Assembly: GCF_002845985.1 (NCBI RefSeq)
Contig: NZ_PDFK01000003.1
Coordinates: 744,001-808,000 of the forward strand
Origin: Lysinibacillus fusiformis
Lineage (GTDB): Bacteria > Bacillota > Bacilli > Bacillales_A > Planococcaceae
Reading direction: 5' to 3'
DNA length: 64,000 nt
This document shows, piece by piece, positions 1-8,227 of the stretch. Under the pieces are notes generated by a model. That model had not been told where the DNA came from, ran no database searches, and worked only from the letters and a program-made list of their open reading frames with translations. Position 1 is the stretch's first letter, and each line of letters opens with the position of its first letter. Position numbers and translations under genes: made by a program.

Positions 1-750
1 ATGCGCACCTGCTACTGCGTTTAATTCTTGAATTAAATCTGCTAGCTTCATTTCTTTTCCGTTTAATGCTACTGGTTTACCAGCTATAAACTCGATCTCC
101 ACATATTCTGCTTCATTTGGTGCATTTTCAACAGAAACAGTTAAGCCGTAAGCTTCCTCTGGTGGAGATACCCATGGATCTTCCATAATTCCTGCTTCAT
201 TGGCACGTCCCCATAAATTTTGGTCAATTGAAAATGGTGAATCCAATGTTGCTGGAATTGGTACATTATGTTTCATCGCATATTCAATTTCCTCGTCACG
301 ACTCCAGCCCCATTCACGTACTGGTGCTAATACTTCTAGATCAGGATTTAATGCTTTAATAGACACTTCAAAACGAACTTGGTCATTACCTTTTCCTGTG
401 CAACCATGTGCAACGGCATCCGCACCGACCTGGTTCGCAATCTCTACTAATTTTTTTGAGATTAGTGGGCGAGAAAGTGCTGATACTAATGGATATTTTT
501 GTTCATACCAAGTATGGGCTTGTAATGAAATTAATGCATAATTTTCAGCAAATTCATCCTTTGCATCTACCATATAAGATTCAATAGCTCCTACTTGAAG
601 AGCTTTATTTTTTACGAATTCAAGGTCTTTCCCTTCACCAACGTCAAGACATACCGCGATTACATCCCAACCCTGTTCTTTTAACCATGGAATTGCTACC
701 GAAGTATCAAGTCCGCCTGAGTAAGCTAATACAACTTTTTTATTTGCCAT
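1..750 (-). CDS. argG: Argininosuccinate synthase, 3' part cut by window edge
   Basis: Joins citrulline and aspartate with ATP to make argininosuccinate, the penultimate step of arginine synthesis in the cytoplasm. The translated N-terminus carries the ATP-pyrophosphatase loop AYSGGLDTS at residues 9-17, followed by typical ArgG segments such as [16 protein letters not shown] and [14 protein letters not shown]. Only the first 250 codons are present; the family is about 400 residues, so about 150 are missing to the left. The ATG at 748-750 is preceded on its strand by GGAGGCGCATTTTTA. Upstream lie a sigma-A-like promoter and two ARG-box-like sites, so ArgR (AhrC) repression by arginine is inferred. 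argH would be expected next, outside the window. Confidence 0.97.
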   Translation of the reverse strand, partial: MANKKVVLAYSGGLDTSVAIPWLKEQGWDVIAVCLDVGEGKDLEFVKNKALQVGAIESYMVDAKDEFAENYALISLQAHTWYEQKYPLVSALSRPLISKKLVEIANQVGADAVAHGCTGKGNDQVRFEVSIKALNPDLEVLAPVREWGWSRDEEIEYAMKHNVPIPATLDSPFSIDQNLWGRANEAGIMEDPWVSPPEEAYGLTVSVENAPNEAEYVEIEFIAGKPVALNGKEMKLADLIQELNAVAGAH

Positions 751-780
751 TAAAAATGCGCCTCCATTGCTCTATCGATA

Positions 781-800
781 TGTATTTTTATACATTCATT
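781..800 (-). promoter_or_regulatory. ARG-box-like site, promoter-distal copy (leader side)
   Basis: The sequence TGTATTTTTATACATTCATT resembles the AT-rich ArgR/AhrC operator of Bacillus and matches the site at 848-867 in 18 of 20 positions. It lies in the untranslated leader of argG, about 30-50 bases upstream of its start codon. Function is inferred from position, resemblance and duplication. Confidence 0.55.
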
Positions 801-817
801 TAAAAGTTTATACACGA

Positions 818-846
818 ATAGTATCATGTTATAAAAATAAATACAA
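818..846 (-). promoter_or_regulatory. Sigma-A promoter of argG
   Basis: On the minus strand TTGTAT (841-846) is separated by exactly 17 bases from TACTAT (818-823). Transcription would start near 811, leaving a leader of about 60 bases. The promoter lies between two ARG-box-like sites. Confidence 0.7.
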
Positions 847-847
847 G

Positions 848-867
848 TGTATTTTTATAAATTCATA
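848..867 (-). promoter_or_regulatory. ARG-box-like site, upstream copy
   Basis: The sequence TGTATTTTTATAAATTCATA directly abuts the -35 box of the argG promoter on its upstream side. Its near-identical partner is at 781-800, 67 bp away, on the other side of the transcription start. That arrangement suits looped ArgR repression, which is an inference. Confidence 0.55.
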
Positions 868-1002
868 GACATTTATTTTACTAGTTAAGCGAACGTCAAC
901 CAATCCATCAAATCATTGGAGAAAGTATGAATATTTACTCGAATAAGCGTTTTTTCACTAAAGGCATAAATGTATACTATATAAATGTATCAATAAAAAA
1001 GA

Positions 1003-1028
1003 ACCCCGTAGAAAACGGGATTTTTTTT
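1003..1028 (-). terminator. Bidirectional intrinsic terminator after the CPBP gene
   Basis: CCCGT (1005-1009) and ACGGG (1015-1019) form a short hairpin. On the minus strand it is followed by a T-rich run (reverse of 993-1003), and on the plus strand by eight T (1021-1028). It sits just past the CPBP stop codon. Confidence 0.6.
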
Positions 1029-1837
1029 CACGATTTAATTGATTTTGTCTTGTACAATGCATTCTTTGGATTAATGATGATCAATAACAGGGCGGCTACT
1101 GAATATAAAATGGCATTATACATCATTAAATCAACGAGATGCCCGTTCACTAAACCAATAAAAAAATTAAAGAATTGGTGAATGATGATGGGGATGATTA
1201 AATTCTGATTGATGTTATAAAATCCTGCCATAATAATACTCGTCGCTATGATGGCTATCATAAAGAAGCCACTATATTGGAGTAAATCCATGCCCATAAA
1301 GCCAGTCGTAAGCCATATCGGTAAATGCCATAGCCCCCACCAAAACCCGATGATGATAGAGGCGACTAATGCGGAATACTTCTTTTGAAGCTCCAGCAGG
1401 GCAAAACCCCTCCATCCCAATTCTTCACCTAATGGTCCTGATAAAAGATTTCTAAAAAAGTAATAGCTCAGTATAACCCAAGAAGAGATTGTAAAAATAG
1501 AATCTGTTTGATGATTATTCATAACTAGACTCAAAATAATAATAAAAATGACGACTTGAATCGTCAGCACTGAAAAAATCACCGATCCGTTCAACCTATT
1601 CTTAAATTTTTGTTTCACAAAGTGTAGAAAGCTCTGTCCAGGATATATTTTCGGAAATAATATAACGAAGGCAAAGGTTGATGACCATGCTGATAGACAG
1701 CGTATTACATCGAAAACCCATGTTGGAAACCCTAACAGCTTGACAGCTCCTACAAGACAAAAAAGCGGCCAAAAAATGACATTGGTTAAGACAATAAAAC
1801 TCGCTACAGGTCTTTTTAGCTTCTTATTTCTATTCAT
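1028..1837 (-). CDS. CPBP family intramembrane metalloprotease
   Basis: A 269-residue polytopic membrane protein of the CAAX-protease/bacteriocin-processing (Abi/CPBP, Rce1-like) family. The three diagnostic motifs are present in order: EELGWRG (EExxxR), a His in GLWHLPIW, and HQFFN (HxxxN) near the C-terminus. These residues bind zinc and form an intramembrane active site. At least seven hydrophobic segments are visible. I chose the ATG at 1835-1837, which follows GGGGGATCAAC, over an upstream ATG 36 bases earlier without a binding site. It lies 78 bp downstream of a MerR regulator on the same strand, so the two are probably co-transcribed. The substrate is unknown; members act in prenyl-protein processing, peptide immunity or sigma-factor release. 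Confidence 0.9.
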   Translation of the reverse strand: MNRNKKLKRPVASFIVLTNVIFWPLFCLVGAVKLLGFPTWVFDVIRCLSAWSSTFAFVILFPKIYPGQSFLHFVKQKFKNRLNGSVIFSVLTIQVVIFIIILSLVMNNHQTDSIFTISSWVILSYYFFRNLLSGPLGEELGWRGFALLELQKKYSALVASIIIGFWWGLWHLPIWLTTGFMGMDLLQYSGFFMIAIIATSIIMAGFYNINQNLIIPIIIHQFFNFFIGLVNGHLVDLMMYNAILYSVAALLLIIINPKNALYKTKSIKS

Positions 1838-1915
1838 GTTGATCCCCCATTTCATTGCACTGAACTTCAGCATAAACCTGGGGGTTGCTCACAGGTCAAT
1901 TATCTATCTCTATTT

Positions 1916-2710
1916 TTACTTTATTGGCACATACATTTCTAAAAAAATACGTTCCAGCCCTTCTTCATACGTAACTAGCAGTAGATTGATATACACAAGC
2001 CCTAACAGCTCATAGCCCATTTCCTCGGCTACTTTTCTCATACTGGCTTCCACTTGATCGTCCGTATTTTTACCACCTGTAGACCATCTACCATCTTCAA
2101 TGATTGTATAAAGACATTTTGGATAGGCTCGAATTTCCCCAGCTATTGCCTTGTCATCATCTTCAACTTTTCTGGTAATTATAAATTGTTCTTCTAGTAT
2201 CCCTTCATCATTAAACCGTATTACTCTTCTTAATGATGTAAGGACCACTGCTTTTTTAAAATTATCGGTGTTTTCTTTTAGAATGTCATATTCATCATAA
2301 GCTGTATAATGATCTATTTCTCCCATTATCTCTAGTGGTTTCATTTCCTTTATACTGTATGTTCCTAAACATTGCTTAATTTTTTCGCAATCTTCCTTGA
2401 CCCTTTGTAACTTTTTTAATTGTCGTTTTTTATAGGCAATCTCCTCCAACATTCCCTGCTCTTTTTCTTCTAATAATGAGCGAATGCCCTCGATACTCTT
2501 GCCTCTTCTTAATTCCTGTATTATTTTGATTTCCAAATCAATTTCTCGATAAAAATTGACCGTTGTTAGGTCATAGATATCAAAATGGGTATAGCTTCTG
2601 TAGCCATTTCCTTTATTTTGCTGAGGCTTTACCAATCCCTTTTCTTCGTAAAATTTTATCGTATCTCTAGAAATGCCTAAAAATTTAGCAACTTGTCCAA
2701 TAGTGTACAT
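1916..2710 (-). CDS. MerR family transcriptional regulator with effector-binding C-terminus
   Basis: A 264-residue regulator. The N-terminal winged helix-turn-helix reads YTIGQVAKFLGISRDTIKFY, typical of MerR, and is followed by a long charged coiled coil (about residues 75-115) for dimerisation. The last ~140 residues look like the GyrI-like/BmrR-type effector domain that binds small hydrophobic or cationic molecules. The start at 2708-2710 follows AAGGAGAATACA, a good ribosome binding site; an in-frame ATG eight codons earlier lacks one. The downstream CPBP gene is probably its target or co-transcribed partner. The inducing ligand cannot be read from sequence. Confidence 0.88.
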   Translation of the reverse strand: MYTIGQVAKFLGISRDTIKFYEEKGLVKPQQNKGNGYRSYTHFDIYDLTTVNFYREIDLEIKIIQELRRGKSIEGIRSLLEEKEQGMLEEIAYKKRQLKKLQRVKEDCEKIKQCLGTYSIKEMKPLEIMGEIDHYTAYDEYDILKENTDNFKKAVVLTSLRRVIRFNDEGILEEQFIITRKVEDDDKAIAGEIRAYPKCLYTIIEDGRWSTGGKNTDDQVEASMRKVAEEMGYELLGLVYINLLLVTYEEGLERIFLEMYVPIK

Positions 2711-2769
2711 TGTATTCTCCTTTTTTAGCTTCATCTTCCCTACTATATCAACAATTTCAGGTAAGTATG

Positions 2770-2808
2770 AAAAAAACTGTCGCCATACATAGGGAGCATG
2801 GCGACAGT
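2770..2808 (-). terminator. Strong intrinsic terminator after the SDR gene
   Basis: A perfect 11-bp stem, ACTGTCGCCAT (2776-2786) with ATGGCGACAGT (2798-2808), is followed on the minus strand by six T. It ends the SDR/metallo-hydrolase transcript and insulates the merR gene. Confidence 0.85.
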
Positions 2809-2818
2809 CTGATTATTA

Positions 2819-3574
2819 CTATTTTTTATTGAAAAATGATTTGCCTAGAAATTCAATGGTTGCAGGTGCGAGTGCATATAATTTACTCGATAATCCCATG
2901 ATCCTTGGTAAATTTACCTCACGAACTGGACGATCAATTGTTTGAACTGTAGCTTGTGCCACTTCTTCTGCGGATAATAAAAATCTTCCTAAGGACTCTC
3001 TGTAGCCACCTGCATCATTTGCCTTATCTAAAAATGGTGTATCAATGGGACCTGGGTGGATGGCGGTTACTTTCACATTGTATGGAGCTAACTCCATACG
3101 AAGTCCATTCGTGAAACCGACAATGGCATGCTTGGTAGCAGCATAAACACTCGCTTTCGGTGTTGCTACCTTTCCTGCCTGTGACCCAATAAAAATTAGA
3201 TGACCATGCTGTTGTGCCATCATTGCAGAAGCTAATCGTTTGGCAAGGTAAATCGGTACACTTACATTCAATTCAATCATTTGAGCAATATCCCCATCCT
3301 TTAAAGCGGGGGCTACAGCAAATTTCCCTACACCTGCTGAAAGAATCGCCACATCAATGGGTGGGAGCTGTGAACAAACATCATCGAGTGTATGTAAATT
3401 GGTTAAATCAGCTTGGATAACGTGAGCTCCTAAACGTTCTAGCACCTTTAGTGCAACAGCATTACGACCCGTGGCATAAACTGTATGCCCTTGAGCTACA
3501 AGTAATTCTGTCGTTTTTAAGCCTACACCACTTGTTGCACCTGTCACGAAGATCGTCTTTTTATATTTATTCAT
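2819..3574 (-). CDS. SDR family NAD(P)-dependent oxidoreductase
   Basis: A 251-residue classical short-chain dehydrogenase/reductase. The cofactor loop TGATSGVG is at residues 11-18, the NAG-like element appears as LSAGVG, the catalytic Ser sits in FIGSQAG and the catalytic pair is YAATK (about residue 150). The PGPIDTPF segment after the active site is typical of the family. The substrate is unknown. It starts 8 bp after the stop of the upstream metallo-hydrolase and shares its terminator at 2770-2808, so the two form an operon. The ATG is at 3572-3574. Confidence 0.92.
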   Translation of the reverse strand: MNKYKKTIFVTGATSGVGLKTTELLVAQGHTVYATGRNAVALKVLERLGAHVIQADLTNLHTLDDVCSQLPPIDVAILSAGVGKFAVAPALKDGDIAQMIELNVSVPIYLAKRLASAMMAQQHGHLIFIGSQAGKVATPKASVYAATKHAIVGFTNGLRMELAPYNVKVTAIHPGPIDTPFLDKANDAGGYRESLGRFLLSAEEVAQATVQTIDRPVREVNLPRIMGLSSKLYALAPATIEFLGKSFFNKK

Positions 3575-3582
3575 GTGTAAAC

Positions 3583-4530
3583 CTACTTCCTTTGAAATAA
3601 ATAGATACCTGCTTCGGTCTTCGTTGATTTAATATAATCATTGGCTTCTAAATAATCTAAATGCCCTAGTGTTTTGGACAAGGTTAATCCTAGCTGATGC
3701 TGGAATATGGCTGGATACAAGCGTTTTGTTACTTGTACAACCGTTAATTGATCGTCACCTAGCAACTCATTAACTTTCAATGATTGCTGATGCTGGCGCT
3801 CTAATCGTTTATCAATTAAAGAAGGAATATCCTCTAAATCGGCCCCATGCCCTGTATGCATCATTTTGATGGGTAATTGGCGTAGAATTTCGAGTGATTC
3901 ATTGTATTGCAGTAAGGATTTTGGACGTCCTAATGTACGATCTAATGGTGGCTCGATTAATGGATTGGGCGTTATTTTTTCGAGTAATAAATCGCCCCCA
4001 ATAACATGATGCGTTTTTTCATCCCAGAAAATAAAATGGCTTTGTGCATGACCTAATGTTTCTATTGCCTTTAATCCTGGATGACCGGGCACTTCGTCTC
4101 CATCCACCAAAATTTGTGTCAATGGGCGCTCACCCACAAGCTCTAATTCACGACGAACATGTACACTTTTTGTAATATATTCTTGTGGTACCCCATGCTC
4201 TAATAAACGCTCACTGTAAAATTGCTCGTGATAGCTTAAAAACGCTTCATCATGACGAAGCCATTTATCATTATAGGCATGCCCCAAAATTTCTGCATGT
4301 GGAAAGGCATCGACCCATCCTGCATGGTCAGGATGATGGTGGGTTAACACAACCTGTTCAATATCTCGCATGTCAAAGCCAGCTGCTCGAATTCCCCATT
4401 TCAAAGCATCATAGGCTTCCATCGTTTTTGGTCCAACATCAAAAATGCTGAGTGCATCGCCCTTTACAATAAATGCATTGACATCTCCTACTTCATAGGG
4501 TGTTGGTATTTCTATTTTGACTATAGACAA
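3583..4530 (-). CDS. MBL fold metallo-hydrolase
   Basis: A 315-residue metallo-beta-lactamase-fold hydrolase. The zinc motif HHHPDHAGW (HxHxDH, about residues 64-69) is intact, with later ligands in GHAQSHFIFWDE and HTGHGADLED. The C-terminal third is helical and winged-helix-like, as in RNase Z-distant/LACTB2-type hydrolases. I prefer the TTG at 4528-4530, which follows AAAGGGGGAAACAACT. The ATG 42 bases upstream has no binding site and would add 14 residues ahead of the conserved VKIEIPTPY strand. It heads a two-gene operon with the SDR oxidoreductase. The substrate is unknown; members hydrolyse thioesters, lactones or phosphodiesters. Confidence 0.85.
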   Translation of the reverse strand: MSIVKIEIPTPYEVGDVNAFIVKGDALSIFDVGPKTMEAYDALKWGIRAAGFDMRDIEQVVLTHHHPDHAGWVDAFPHAEILGHAYNDKWLRHDEAFLSYHEQFYSERLLEHGVPQEYITKSVHVRRELELVGERPLTQILVDGDEVPGHPGLKAIETLGHAQSHFIFWDEKTHHVIGGDLLLEKITPNPLIEPPLDRTLGRPKSLLQYNESLEILRQLPIKMMHTGHGADLEDIPSLIDKRLERQHQQSLKVNELLGDDQLTVVQVTKRLYPAIFQHQLGLTLSKTLGHLDYLEANDYIKSTKTEAGIYLFQRK

Positions 4531-4611
4531 AGTTGTTTCCCCCTTTTTACGAGCTAGTGAATACTGATTCATTCTATTTTACAAGTTTTTTCTGTTTTCG
4601 TCATCCTCCTG

Positions 4612-4640
4612 TTGACAGTTTGCTAATTCCTCACTATAAT
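4612..4640 (+). promoter_or_regulatory. Consensus sigma-A promoter of proC
   Basis: TTGACA (4612-4617) and TATAAT (4635-4640) are both perfect consensus hexamers with a 17-base spacer. Transcription would start near 4647, at the beginning of the T-box leader. A consensus promoter fits control mainly at the level of attenuation. Confidence 0.9.
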
Positions 4641-4646
4641 TTTGAA

Positions 4647-4896
4647 TAATCTAATTATTTTTGTGCGTTGAAGAAGCCGAGTACGTAACTGGTGAAGGTG
4701 TTAGAGAGTGTTACATTTGCTGAGAGTAACATCACCCGCTCCCATTACCGAACCTACTTCTGAGCAGTTATGCAAACATAACCGTTTCCCTTGCGATAAG
4801 AGGGCTAAGAGTTGTGCCAACAATTGGCAAACAAAGGTGGTACCGCGGAAACGAGAGCGTTTTCGTCCTTCAAGATAAGGACGAGAGCGCTTTTTT
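4647..4896 (+). promoter_or_regulatory. T-box riboswitch leader, proline specific
   Basis: The leader carries the T-box core AGGTGGTACCGCG (4835-4847), the tRNA-acceptor-binding bulge. Stem I closes with GAAG (4673-4676) and CTTC (4757-4760). In its specifier loop, ACCTAC at 4752-4757 presents CCU (4753-4755), a proline codon, followed by A. The 3' end is a GC-rich hairpin (about 4856-4890, arms AGCG...CGTCCTT and AAGGACG...GCGCT) followed by TTTTTT (4891-4896). Uncharged tRNA-Pro would stabilise the antiterminator and allow transcription of proC. The codon assignment is my reading of the fold and matches the downstream gene. Confidence 0.92.
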
Positions 4897-4919
4897 ATTT
4901 TGAACTGGAGGTTTTGTTT

Positions 4920-5723
4920 ATGAAAAAAATAGTATTTATCGGTGCAGGCTCAATGGCAGAAGCATTGATGCAGGGCTGGATAAAACAAAAGGTGTTTACA
5001 CCACAGGAAATCTATGTCACCAATCGCTCTGACAAAGAACGTTTACAGTTCTTACACGAAACATATGGAGTCCAGTGCCTGTTTGATCAAGCCATTTATC
5101 AACAGGCAGATCTTATCATTTTAGCAATGAAGCCAAAGGATGCTGTTGCAGCCATGCGCGATCTAAAACCTAAAATGACAACGCACTCTGCCGTTCTGTC
5201 GATTCTAGCCGGTATTGCTATTGAGACGATTACTAAATTTTTAGGAAGTCGTCCAATTGCACGGGTGATGCCTAACACATCTGCCACAATCGGTATGTCA
5301 GCAAGTGGGATAGCATTCAATAATGAGGTGTCGGCGGCACAGCGTATTCTTTTCCTCCAGTTATTAGAGGCTGTCGGCTCCGTTATTGAAGTCGATGAGG
5401 ATCAATTACATGCAGTTACAGCCCTTTCTGGTAGTGGTCCTGCGTATATTTATTATTTAATGGAAGCCTTTGAAAGAGTAGGAACAAAAGTTGGTCTCTC
5501 CAAAGATACTGTACGATTACTAATGACTCAAACACTGGCAGGTACTGCTGAAATGCTCAAGCAATCGGTAGATGAACCGGATGTTTTGCGGAAAAAAGTA
5601 ACGAGCCCTGGCGGTACAACGGAGGCTGGTATTCAGGCACTAGAGCAATATCAATTTAATGAAGCCATCGAAGCATGTATTAAAGAAGCGGAAGCTCGAT
5701 CTCGTTCACTTGCAAATGGTTAA
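4920..5723 (+). CDS. proC: Pyrroline-5-carboxylate reductase
   Basis: Reduces 1-pyrroline-5-carboxylate to proline with NAD(P)H, the last step of proline synthesis. The 267-residue protein has the Rossmann loop FIGAGSMAEAL at its N-terminus and the C-terminal P5CR signature around ALSGSGPAYIYYLMEAF and VTSPGGTTEAGI, and its length is normal for the family. The true start is the ATG at 4920, after TGGAGGTTTTGTTT. The open frame extends back into the T-box leader, so longer starts are artefacts. Transcription is controlled by the proline T-box directly upstream, so proline starvation should raise expression. Confidence 0.97.
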   Translation: MKKIVFIGAGSMAEALMQGWIKQKVFTPQEIYVTNRSDKERLQFLHETYGVQCLFDQAIYQQADLIILAMKPKDAVAAMRDLKPKMTTHSAVLSILAGIAIETITKFLGSRPIARVMPNTSATIGMSASGIAFNNEVSAAQRILFLQLLEAVGSVIEVDEDQLHAVTALSGSGPAYIYYLMEAFERVGTKVGLSKDTVRLLMTQTLAGTAEMLKQSVDEPDVLRKKVTSPGGTTEAGIQALEQYQFNEAIEACIKEAEARSRSLANG

Positions 5724-5771
5724 TATTATGTGCAAAATAGAGTGTATCACTAGGAATTAGGGGGCTTTATT

Positions 5772-6782
5772 TTGAGTAAATTATTCGAACCATATGCATT
5801 ACAATCCATTTCCTTAAAAAATCGCGTTGTTATGGCACCTATGTGCATGTATTCAGCGCAAGACGATGGCATGGTGACACCTTTTCATTTAGTCCATTAT
5901 GCGACACGAGCAGCTGGTCAAGTTGGGTTAATCATCTTGGAAGCTACTGGTGTTGTGCCAGAAGGCCGCATCTCCAATAAGGATTTAGGCATTTGGGATG
6001 ATGCACATATTGAAGGATTAAGTCAACTAGTTGAAGGGATGAAGGCTTACGGCGCTAAAACAGGCATCCAGCTTGCACATGCTGGTCGCAAAGCAACGGT
6101 GGATGGCGAAATTTTTGCTCCATCAGCTATTGCCTTTAGCCCAGACTATAAAACACCAATAGAAATGACAGAAGAGGACATTCTTTATGTAATAGAAGCG
6201 TTTAAACAAGCAGCTGTTCGTGCCACAAAGGCTGGCTTTGATGTGCTCGAGATTCATGGGGCACACGGCTATTTAATTAGCGAATTTTTATCACCTGCGA
6301 CAAATAAACGTCAAGATCAATACGGTGGTTCACAGGAAAACCGTTATCGTTTCCTTCGTCAAGTTATCGATGCGATTCGCAGTGTGTGGGATGGGCCATT
6401 ATTGGTACGTGTATCTGCAGAAGATTACGCTGAGGATGGCACAACAATGGAAGATTTTATTGTTTTTAGTCGCTGGATGAAATCTCAAGGTGTTGATTTG
6501 GTTGATGTATCAACAGGCGGTGTTGTACCAGCAGCTATTCATGTCTTTCCAGGCTATCAAGTATCGCATGCAGAGGCCATTAAGCATGGGGCAAACATCC
6601 CTACTGGCGCAGTTGGACTTATTACAACAGCTGTTCAAGCAGAAGAAATTCTCCAAAATAATCGCGCAGATTTAATTTTCTTAGCACGCGTTTTATTACG
6701 AGACCCTTATTGGCCACTTCATGCGGCTAAAGAATTAGGCGAAGAAGTGCAACCTCCCGTACAATACGTGCGCGGTTGGTAA
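5772..6782 (+). CDS. namA: NADPH dehydrogenase NamA (old yellow enzyme, YqjM type)
   Basis: FMN-dependent ene-reductase that reduces activated C=C bonds of enals, enones, quinones and nitro compounds. It is a 336-residue TIM-barrel protein with the YqjM-specific Cys in MAPMCMYSA (Cys25), which tunes the FMN redox potential. The substrate-binding pair is in EIHGAHGYL, followed by [16 protein letters not shown]. The start is TTG at 5772, seven bases after AGGGGG. It follows proC by 48 bp without an obvious terminator, so read-through is possible. Bacillus homologues respond to oxidative and electrophile stress. Confidence 0.95.
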   Translation: MSKLFEPYALQSISLKNRVVMAPMCMYSAQDDGMVTPFHLVHYATRAAGQVGLIILEATGVVPEGRISNKDLGIWDDAHIEGLSQLVEGMKAYGAKTGIQLAHAGRKATVDGEIFAPSAIAFSPDYKTPIEMTEEDILYVIEAFKQAAVRATKAGFDVLEIHGAHGYLISEFLSPATNKRQDQYGGSQENRYRFLRQVIDAIRSVWDGPLLVRVSAEDYAEDGTTMEDFIVFSRWMKSQGVDLVDVSTGGVVPAAIHVFPGYQVSHAEAIKHGANIPTGAVGLITTAVQAEEILQNNRADLIFLARVLLRDPYWPLHAAKELGEEVQPPVQYVRGW

Positions 6783-6796
6783 ATTGATTTGCAGTG

Positions 6797-6830
6797 AAAA
6801 AACAGCTTGTTATCCCGCAAGCTGTTTTTT
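6797..6830. terminator. Bidirectional intrinsic terminator between namA and the DUF1450 gene
   Basis: A-tract plus CAGCTTG (to 6809) pairs with CAAGCTG (6818-6824), which is followed by TTTTTT. The A-tract on the left gives a matching T-tract on the minus strand. It serves both convergent genes. Confidence 0.88.
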
Positions 6831-6832
6831 CA

Positions 6833-7111
6833 TTAGAAAAGTGGGTTTTGTTTTAATTCTTCATCAATAGCCTGCACCAATGTCTCTGCGTCCTCTGCTG
6901 TCACGACTTCTCCATTAACTAGCGCAAAAATACTTTGCTCACAGATTTCACAGTGAGATGTACAACCAGATTCCTCTATCTCAATATCATCCCGTTCTAC
7001 TAATTCATCATACGCATCTGCCGCACCAAGTGATAAATTAGTGATACAAAACTCCACTCTATTTTTTAGCTGCTGTTGTTCTTTCTTTTTTTTAAATAGA
7101 GAAAATACCAT
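6833..7111 (-). CDS. DUF1450 family (YuzB-like) protein
   Basis: A 92-residue protein with a Lys-rich start followed by the YuzB/DUF1450 pattern: an EFC motif near residue 22, GCTSHCEICEQS in the middle, then FALVNGEVV. The clustered cysteines suggest metal or Fe-S binding or a thioredoxin-like redox role, but the family has no settled function. The ATG at 7109-7111 follows AGGAGGTCAATAAAC. It is convergent with namA and shares its terminator. Confidence 0.8.
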   Translation of the reverse strand: MVFSLFKKKKEQQQLKNRVEFCITNLSLGAADAYDELVERDDIEIEESGCTSHCEICEQSIFALVNGEVVTAEDAETLVQAIDEELKQNPLF

Positions 7112-7223
7112 GTTTATTGACCTCCTACTCTTTAAAAACGATCATACCACAATTCGACAAAGTCTATGAAAACCCTTACACTGAACAGCATCATTTCAAA
7201 ATCATTTTTGACCATCTTGTGAA

Positions 7224-8105
7224 TTATAAATAATTTCTTGTTTGCAATAAATCTAATAATCCATCTGGTACTTGTGTAGATTCCTTATAAAAGAGGTATA
7301 CGGGTACACTCGGTAATGGGAAATCTTCAAAAGGAACTATATTAAACCGTCCCTCCATCCGTTCTTTTCTCACAATCATACGAGGTAAAAACGACATCCC
7401 CAACCCATCCTTTATTAGCCTTTTTACCACATAAGATTGAGAAATGGATACTTGCTTCGTTAAAATATATGTTTCTCTTAATTTACGTAATAGCTCTCCC
7501 CAAATTGTTGGATGATGATGCGTAAATAAAGTATACGTTTGAAATAACTCCTCATAATCAATATAAGTGCCTGTTTCATCATCATAGGCATCTAGGGGGA
7601 TTACTAACTCTAATGGACTATCAATCAGCAGCTCTTGATGCCAATGTCGATAACGTGTTGGTAATAATGAAATACCAATATGAGCTTGATCTTGATTGAC
7701 TAAATCCTCTATTTTAGCTGAATCCTCTACTAAAATTGATATCTCAAGTGAAGGATTGTCATTGATAAATTGATAGATCACATGCGGCAGAATCGTTTCA
7801 ACCATTAACGGGGTCATAGCCATAATGATTTTTTCTTGAATACCTTTACTTGCTAATCGAATACGTTCAATGCTTTGTTCCCACTGATTGACCATATGCT
7901 GTGCCTCTACTTGAAAAAGCTTTCCAGCGTCTGTTAATTGCACACGATTTTTTTCGCGCTTAAATAATTGTACATGCAGAAATTCTTCTAACTGCTGGAT
8001 ATGAACCGTAATACTTGGTTGAGATAAATGAAGTTGTTCCGCTGCTGTACGAAAATTACAAGTCTGGGCTGCGACGATAAAAGATTGTAACCATTTATAT
8101 TCCAA
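7224..8105 (-). CDS. LysR family transcriptional regulator
   Basis: A 293-residue LysR-type regulator. The N-terminal winged helix-turn-helix runs over residues 1-60 (FRTAAEQLHLSQPSITVHIQ), followed by a linker helix and a periplasmic-binding-protein-like effector domain to about residue 285. The start appears to be TTG at 8103-8105; the ribosome binding site is weak and no better start exists before the conserved EYKWLQSF. It is transcribed divergently from the DUF2332 gene, with 122 bp of very AT-rich DNA between them, so it may control that gene. Effector unknown. Confidence 0.88.
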   Translation of the reverse strand: MEYKWLQSFIVAAQTCNFRTAAEQLHLSQPSITVHIQQLEEFLHVQLFKREKNRVQLTDAGKLFQVEAQHMVNQWEQSIERIRLASKGIQEKIIMAMTPLMVETILPHVIYQFINDNPSLEISILVEDSAKIEDLVNQDQAHIGISLLPTRYRHWHQELLIDSPLELVIPLDAYDDETGTYIDYEELFQTYTLFTHHHPTIWGELLRKLRETYILTKQVSISQSYVVKRLIKDGLGMSFLPRMIVRKERMEGRFNIVPFEDFPLPSVPVYLFYKESTQVPDGLLDLLQTRNYL

Positions 8106-8227
8106 AATCTCAACTCAGTGATTAAAAATATTAATTAAATTTATTAAATATATTTAATTTACTAAATTATACAATAAGATTAGACTGATGATGAACTTGA
8201 TTATGTATGTAAAAAGGAGAGAATCAT

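Noticed and set aside
927-1181. 84-residue plus-strand frame before the CPBP gene
   Set aside because: It overlaps the CPBP gene antisense, has no ribosome binding site and runs through a terminator hairpin; it is a shadow frame.
4812-4919. Upstream extension of the proC reading frame
   Set aside because: It translates the T-box and its terminator; the real start at 4920 has a ribosome binding site and the family N-terminus.
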